Shown piece by piece: positions 62,301-64,000 of a stretch of 64,000 bases of DNA. Position 1 is the first letter of the stretch. Every line of letters starts with the position of its first letter. The translations under genes and the position numbers were made by a program. The notes beneath the pieces were generated by a model. It made no database searches, was not told the origin of the DNA, and saw nothing but the letters and a program-made list of their open reading frames with translations. The DNA comes from Toxotes chatareus (taxonomy: Eukaryota > Chordata > Actinopteri > Toxotidae): contig CM028886.1 in NCBI GenBank assembly GCA_016801885.1, forward strand, positions 15,190,366 to 15,254,365, given 5' to 3'.

Positions 62301-63609
62301 CTCGGAGACATCCCCAACCCCTCCCTGCTGAAGAAGAAGGAGCTGGCAGAGACTAAGAAGATCTGGGAGAACAAGAACTATGCTATTCAAGAGGTAGCAA
62401 GTCTACAGCCTCTGACAGGCTTTGATGGTTGAAAATGTCTCAGGGTGACATTATTTAACAGGGAGATATTTCAGTCCTGACCAGTAGGGGTCACTAATGG
62501 AGCCCATTTTCAAAATCTCAGCTTTTCACAGCAATTAAGTGTTCATCCTCTCTGAATAAGATACCCTACTGTATCTGTCATCTTGGTAGTACCAATTATT
62601 TGTTGGTTGTTGTTTGTAATGTGCAGTATTGAAGAATTAATTTCCTTCATCCTTTTAAACATTGCACTAGATTGTGCAATTGGAAGACACAGTAAGATAC
62701 CAAGTTACATGAAACTGTATGATTGCTTAGCTTCAAGGTAATATGGCAGTCATCATCACGCAGCCCAGCTGAGTTCCTGACTGTCCATCCAAAGCTGAGC
62801 ATCCATTGCAACCTGAAACCCCCAGAGTGAAGAGTAAGAGAAGAAGGGGATGGAAATTGATTTTAAATCCACTCCGTCTCCTTTCACACTTTATAAATAG
62901 TCTCCTTTGGCTGCCAGGTTTGATTCTCTCTCTCCACCCCCAGGGCTAGTGCTTTTAAAGGACCTCAGGCTGTTTGCCATAAGCCCCCAAAGCTGAGGCT
63001 GTCCTTTGATCCATCCCTCAGAAAAGCCTCGGTGATTGACCTCCTCCTCCCTAAGGCCCTTCCCAAATGGGTTTTTCTTCCCAGAAGGCTAAGCAGGGGA
63101 ATGCTGACGTTGCTGTGTGTGCCTTCGGCTGGTACACATGGTACTAACCAGGGAGGAGGCCCCTGTCATTATTTTCTAATAATTCTTCAGAGACAGACTC
63201 TAAATAATGCCATGAAACAGTCAGTTGGAAAAAATCTGTATGTCTAGTAACCAGAGCAGAAGAAAAAGCCTCAGACTGTCACCTGTTTAGTTTTTTTTTT
63301 TTTTTTTTTGTAGGTGACATCTCACTTCACAGAGGACTTCCTGTTCAACGCAGCCATTTCTCGTCTGATGGGACTTACCAATACACTGAGTGTGAGTGTG
63401 TTCTCTGGTACCTAGATCTTAAGAATCGCTTTTATCCATTTTCACTAAACACTTTAGAAATAACAAATATCACCCCCCCCCTTCCCCATTTGTGCAGAGT
63501 GCGACAGTCAGGGTGGTGCAGCACAGTGTGGAATTTGAGGAGGCTCTGGCTACGCTGGTGATGATGACAGCACCCATGGCTCCTCACCTGGCTTCCGAAC
63601 TTTGGGCAG
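42151..63609 (+). CDS. lars2: lars2, mitochondrial leucyl-tRNA synthetase, 3' end beyond window
   Basis: Class I synthetase that charges mitochondrial tRNA-Leu. Coding exons: 42151-42384, 43711-43842, 48825-48916, 49007-49067, 49189-49278, 49566-49709, 52337-52444, 53905-54064, 54555-54659, 54922-55037, 55196-55479, 58734-58832, 60963-61100, 61191-61294, 61947-62126, 62224-62393, 63314-63391, 63498-63609. All join in phase for about 802 residues (human 903). Residues 1 to about 50 are arginine-rich without acids, a mitochondrial presequence. The ATP-binding HIGH motif is HMGH (99-102), after MFPYPSG. WDAFGLPAENAA and NWDPVDQTVLA are conserved. KMSKS is at 640-644. The zinc-like loop has only scattered cysteines. 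In the CP1 insert the editing signature TTRPDT is replaced by SSSPET, as in mammalian LARS2. The rest of the anticodon-binding and C-terminal regions lies past 64000. Confidence 0.96.
43130..43420. promoter_or_regulatory. candidate intronic regulatory element with X-box (lars2)
   Basis: Starts with clustered GATTAATTGATTAATGATT homeodomain-like sites. It runs through non-repetitive sequence and ends with GTTGCCGTGGTAAC (43356-43369), an RFX X-box with both half-sites and a 2-nt spacer. It lies 290 bp before lars2 coding exon 2. The motif is seen; function and conservation are inferred. Confidence 0.3.
44620..44790. repeat. dispersed teleost repeat (TCTAAATTGCCCCTAGGTGTGAGTG type)
   Basis: TTCCTCCCACAATCCCAAAA, ACATGCCCATTAGGTTAACT, CTCTAAATTGCCCCTAGGTG, CTGCGATTGACTGGCGACC and CAGGGTGTACCCTGCCTCTC form one of the most widespread interspersed repeats of teleost fishes. 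Confidence 0.7.
47785..47843. repeat. (CT)n microsatellite
   Basis: A pure CT run of about 28 bp followed by an imperfect TCTCTTTCTTTC tract. Confidence 0.9.
48605..48755. repeat. dispersed repeat in lars2 intron
   Basis: GATTGCAACTGTTGATTGC, ATCAATTATTTTCCATTTG, GTCTATAAAATG, an A-run, then CAATTTCCCAAAGCCCAAAG. Same family as 38884-39000; the last motif is the other end of that element. Confidence 0.55.
49710..52336 (+). other. lars2 intron after coding exon 6
   Basis: About 2.6 kb. The first 400 bp (49780-50110) are non-repetitive and GC-balanced and look like a candidate conserved element. A dispersed repeat follows at 50265-50402, then AT-rich sequence with a short CA tract near 51426. 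AGTTGCCATGGAGAC (about 51483) is a weak X-box. No exon seen. Confidence 0.4.
50265..50402. repeat. dispersed repeat, inverse copy
   Basis: GAGAAGCTAAAACCAGAGAA, TTCTCGGAAAATGACTTG and GGATTAATTGACTAATCAC. These are the reverse-orientation end of the RGCTGCAAC repeat family seen at 38884 and 48605. Confidence 0.45.
52445..53904 (+). other. lars2 intron after coding exon 7
   Basis: About 1.5 kb of AT-rich sequence with T- and A-runs. I see no exon, known repeat or clear regulatory motif. Confidence 0.4.
57871..57883. promoter_or_regulatory. RFX X-box palindrome in lars2 intron
   Basis: GTTGCTAGGCAAC: two half-sites with a 1-nt spacer, a near-perfect inverted repeat matching high-affinity RFX sites. 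Far from any known start site, so an enhancer role is only a possibility. Confidence 0.4.
58541..58588. repeat. (AC)n microsatellite
   Basis: About 20 AC units, then an interrupted tail, 145 bp before a lars2 exon. Confidence 0.95.
58833..60962 (+). other. lars2 intron after coding exon 12
   Basis: About 2.1 kb. Contains a compound (CT)n(CA)n microsatellite (59270-59310) and a non-repetitive block at about 59680-59830 containing ACCCGGTTCAATTATCCGG. AT-rich sequence with several A-runs follows. No exon recognised. Confidence 0.4.
59270..59310. repeat. compound (CT)n(CA)n microsatellite
   Basis: About 8 CT units followed by about 12 CA units. Confidence 0.95.
62174..62190. repeat. (GAAT)n short tandem repeat
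   Basis: Four GAAT units within the 97-bp intron between lars2 coding exons 15 and 16, close to the donor side. Confidence 0.8.
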
Positions 63610-64000
63610 GTGGGAGACATGCAGACCATTCACAAATAATCATTTATTCCCTCATGCACAAACAGACATTGTATCTGCTCAAAATCCGGTAAAATAGCTG
63701 GCAGGAGGAAACATTAACTGTGGAGAGTGGAGGCTAAATCCCCACGAGTAATTTCAAATACTTTTATTTTATCTATTGAGTTTAGAAGGTTGTGGGGAAA
63801 TTATTTTTCAACGTCTGTAAGTGGAAGTTGCCTCAGATAACCGTAATGTTGACACTGCAGCTTATCTAATACCAGTCAACGCCCAGCGGTGATGTAATCA
63901 ACAGTTAAGTCAGTGAAGGAATTTTGTCATTGAGACTTTTTTTCTTTTTTTTACCTCCTAAACATTTCTGCCGCACATTTTATCTGAAATACACTCACTG
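63610..64000 (+). other. lars2 intron, window end
   Basis: After the donor at 63609/63610 (GCAG|GTGGGA) no further exon is visible before the window ends. The final coding exons, encoding the C-terminal ~100 residues, must lie beyond 64000. Confidence 0.6.

Overview
The window is vertebrate nuclear DNA, almost certainly from a ray-finned (percomorph-like) fish. Genes are split into many short exons with GT-AG introns, and the spacers carry CA/TG microsatellites and dispersed repeats typical of teleosts (Tc1-like, LINE, MITE-like and LTR-like pieces). There are no prokaryotic operons, no CRISPR array, and no rRNA or tRNA gene that I could recognise. Seven protein-coding genes are supported. 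For the five multi-exon genes that lie wholly inside the window, the exon phases add up to an intact reading frame.

Layout. (1) 566-1449 (+): last four coding exons of cep85. (2) 7339-3426 (-): complete ubxn11, 14 coding exons, convergent with cep85. (3) 8920-14456 (+): complete fez2, 9 coding exons, head-to-head with ubxn11. (4) 16718-17734 (+): complete clec3b (tetranectin), 3 exons. (5) 25899-20681 (-): complete cdcp1, 9 exons, convergent with clec3b. (6) 28162-27461 (-): single-exon tmem158. (7) About 38450 to beyond the window end (+): lars2, mitochondrial leucyl-tRNA synthetase, 18 coding exons seen and the last ~100 codons missing.

The genes are not one pathway: a centrosomal protein, a p97/UBX-type adaptor, a kinesin-cargo adaptor, a plasma C-type lectin, a Src-substrate membrane protein, a Ras-induced membrane protein and a mitochondrial tRNA synthetase. 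Gene order is informative. clec3b-cdcp1-tmem158-lars2 matches the human 3p21.31 block and cep85-ubxn11 matches a human 1p36 neighbourhood. fez2, on human 2p22, sits between them, so two rearrangement junctions lie near 7.3-8.9 kb and 14.5-16.7 kb.

The long spacers (17.7-20.7, 25.9-27.5, 28.2-38.4 kb) and the large lars2 introns hold mostly repeats. A few non-repetitive stretches look like candidate regulatory elements. I found no convincing undescribed biological system. The best leads are a palindromic RFX X-box just upstream of ubxn11, an upstream ORF over a YY1 motif at the inferred lars2 promoter, a GC-AG intron in ubxn11, a perfect 24-bp palindrome downstream of clec3b, and a lone signal-peptide-like exon near 37.2 kb.
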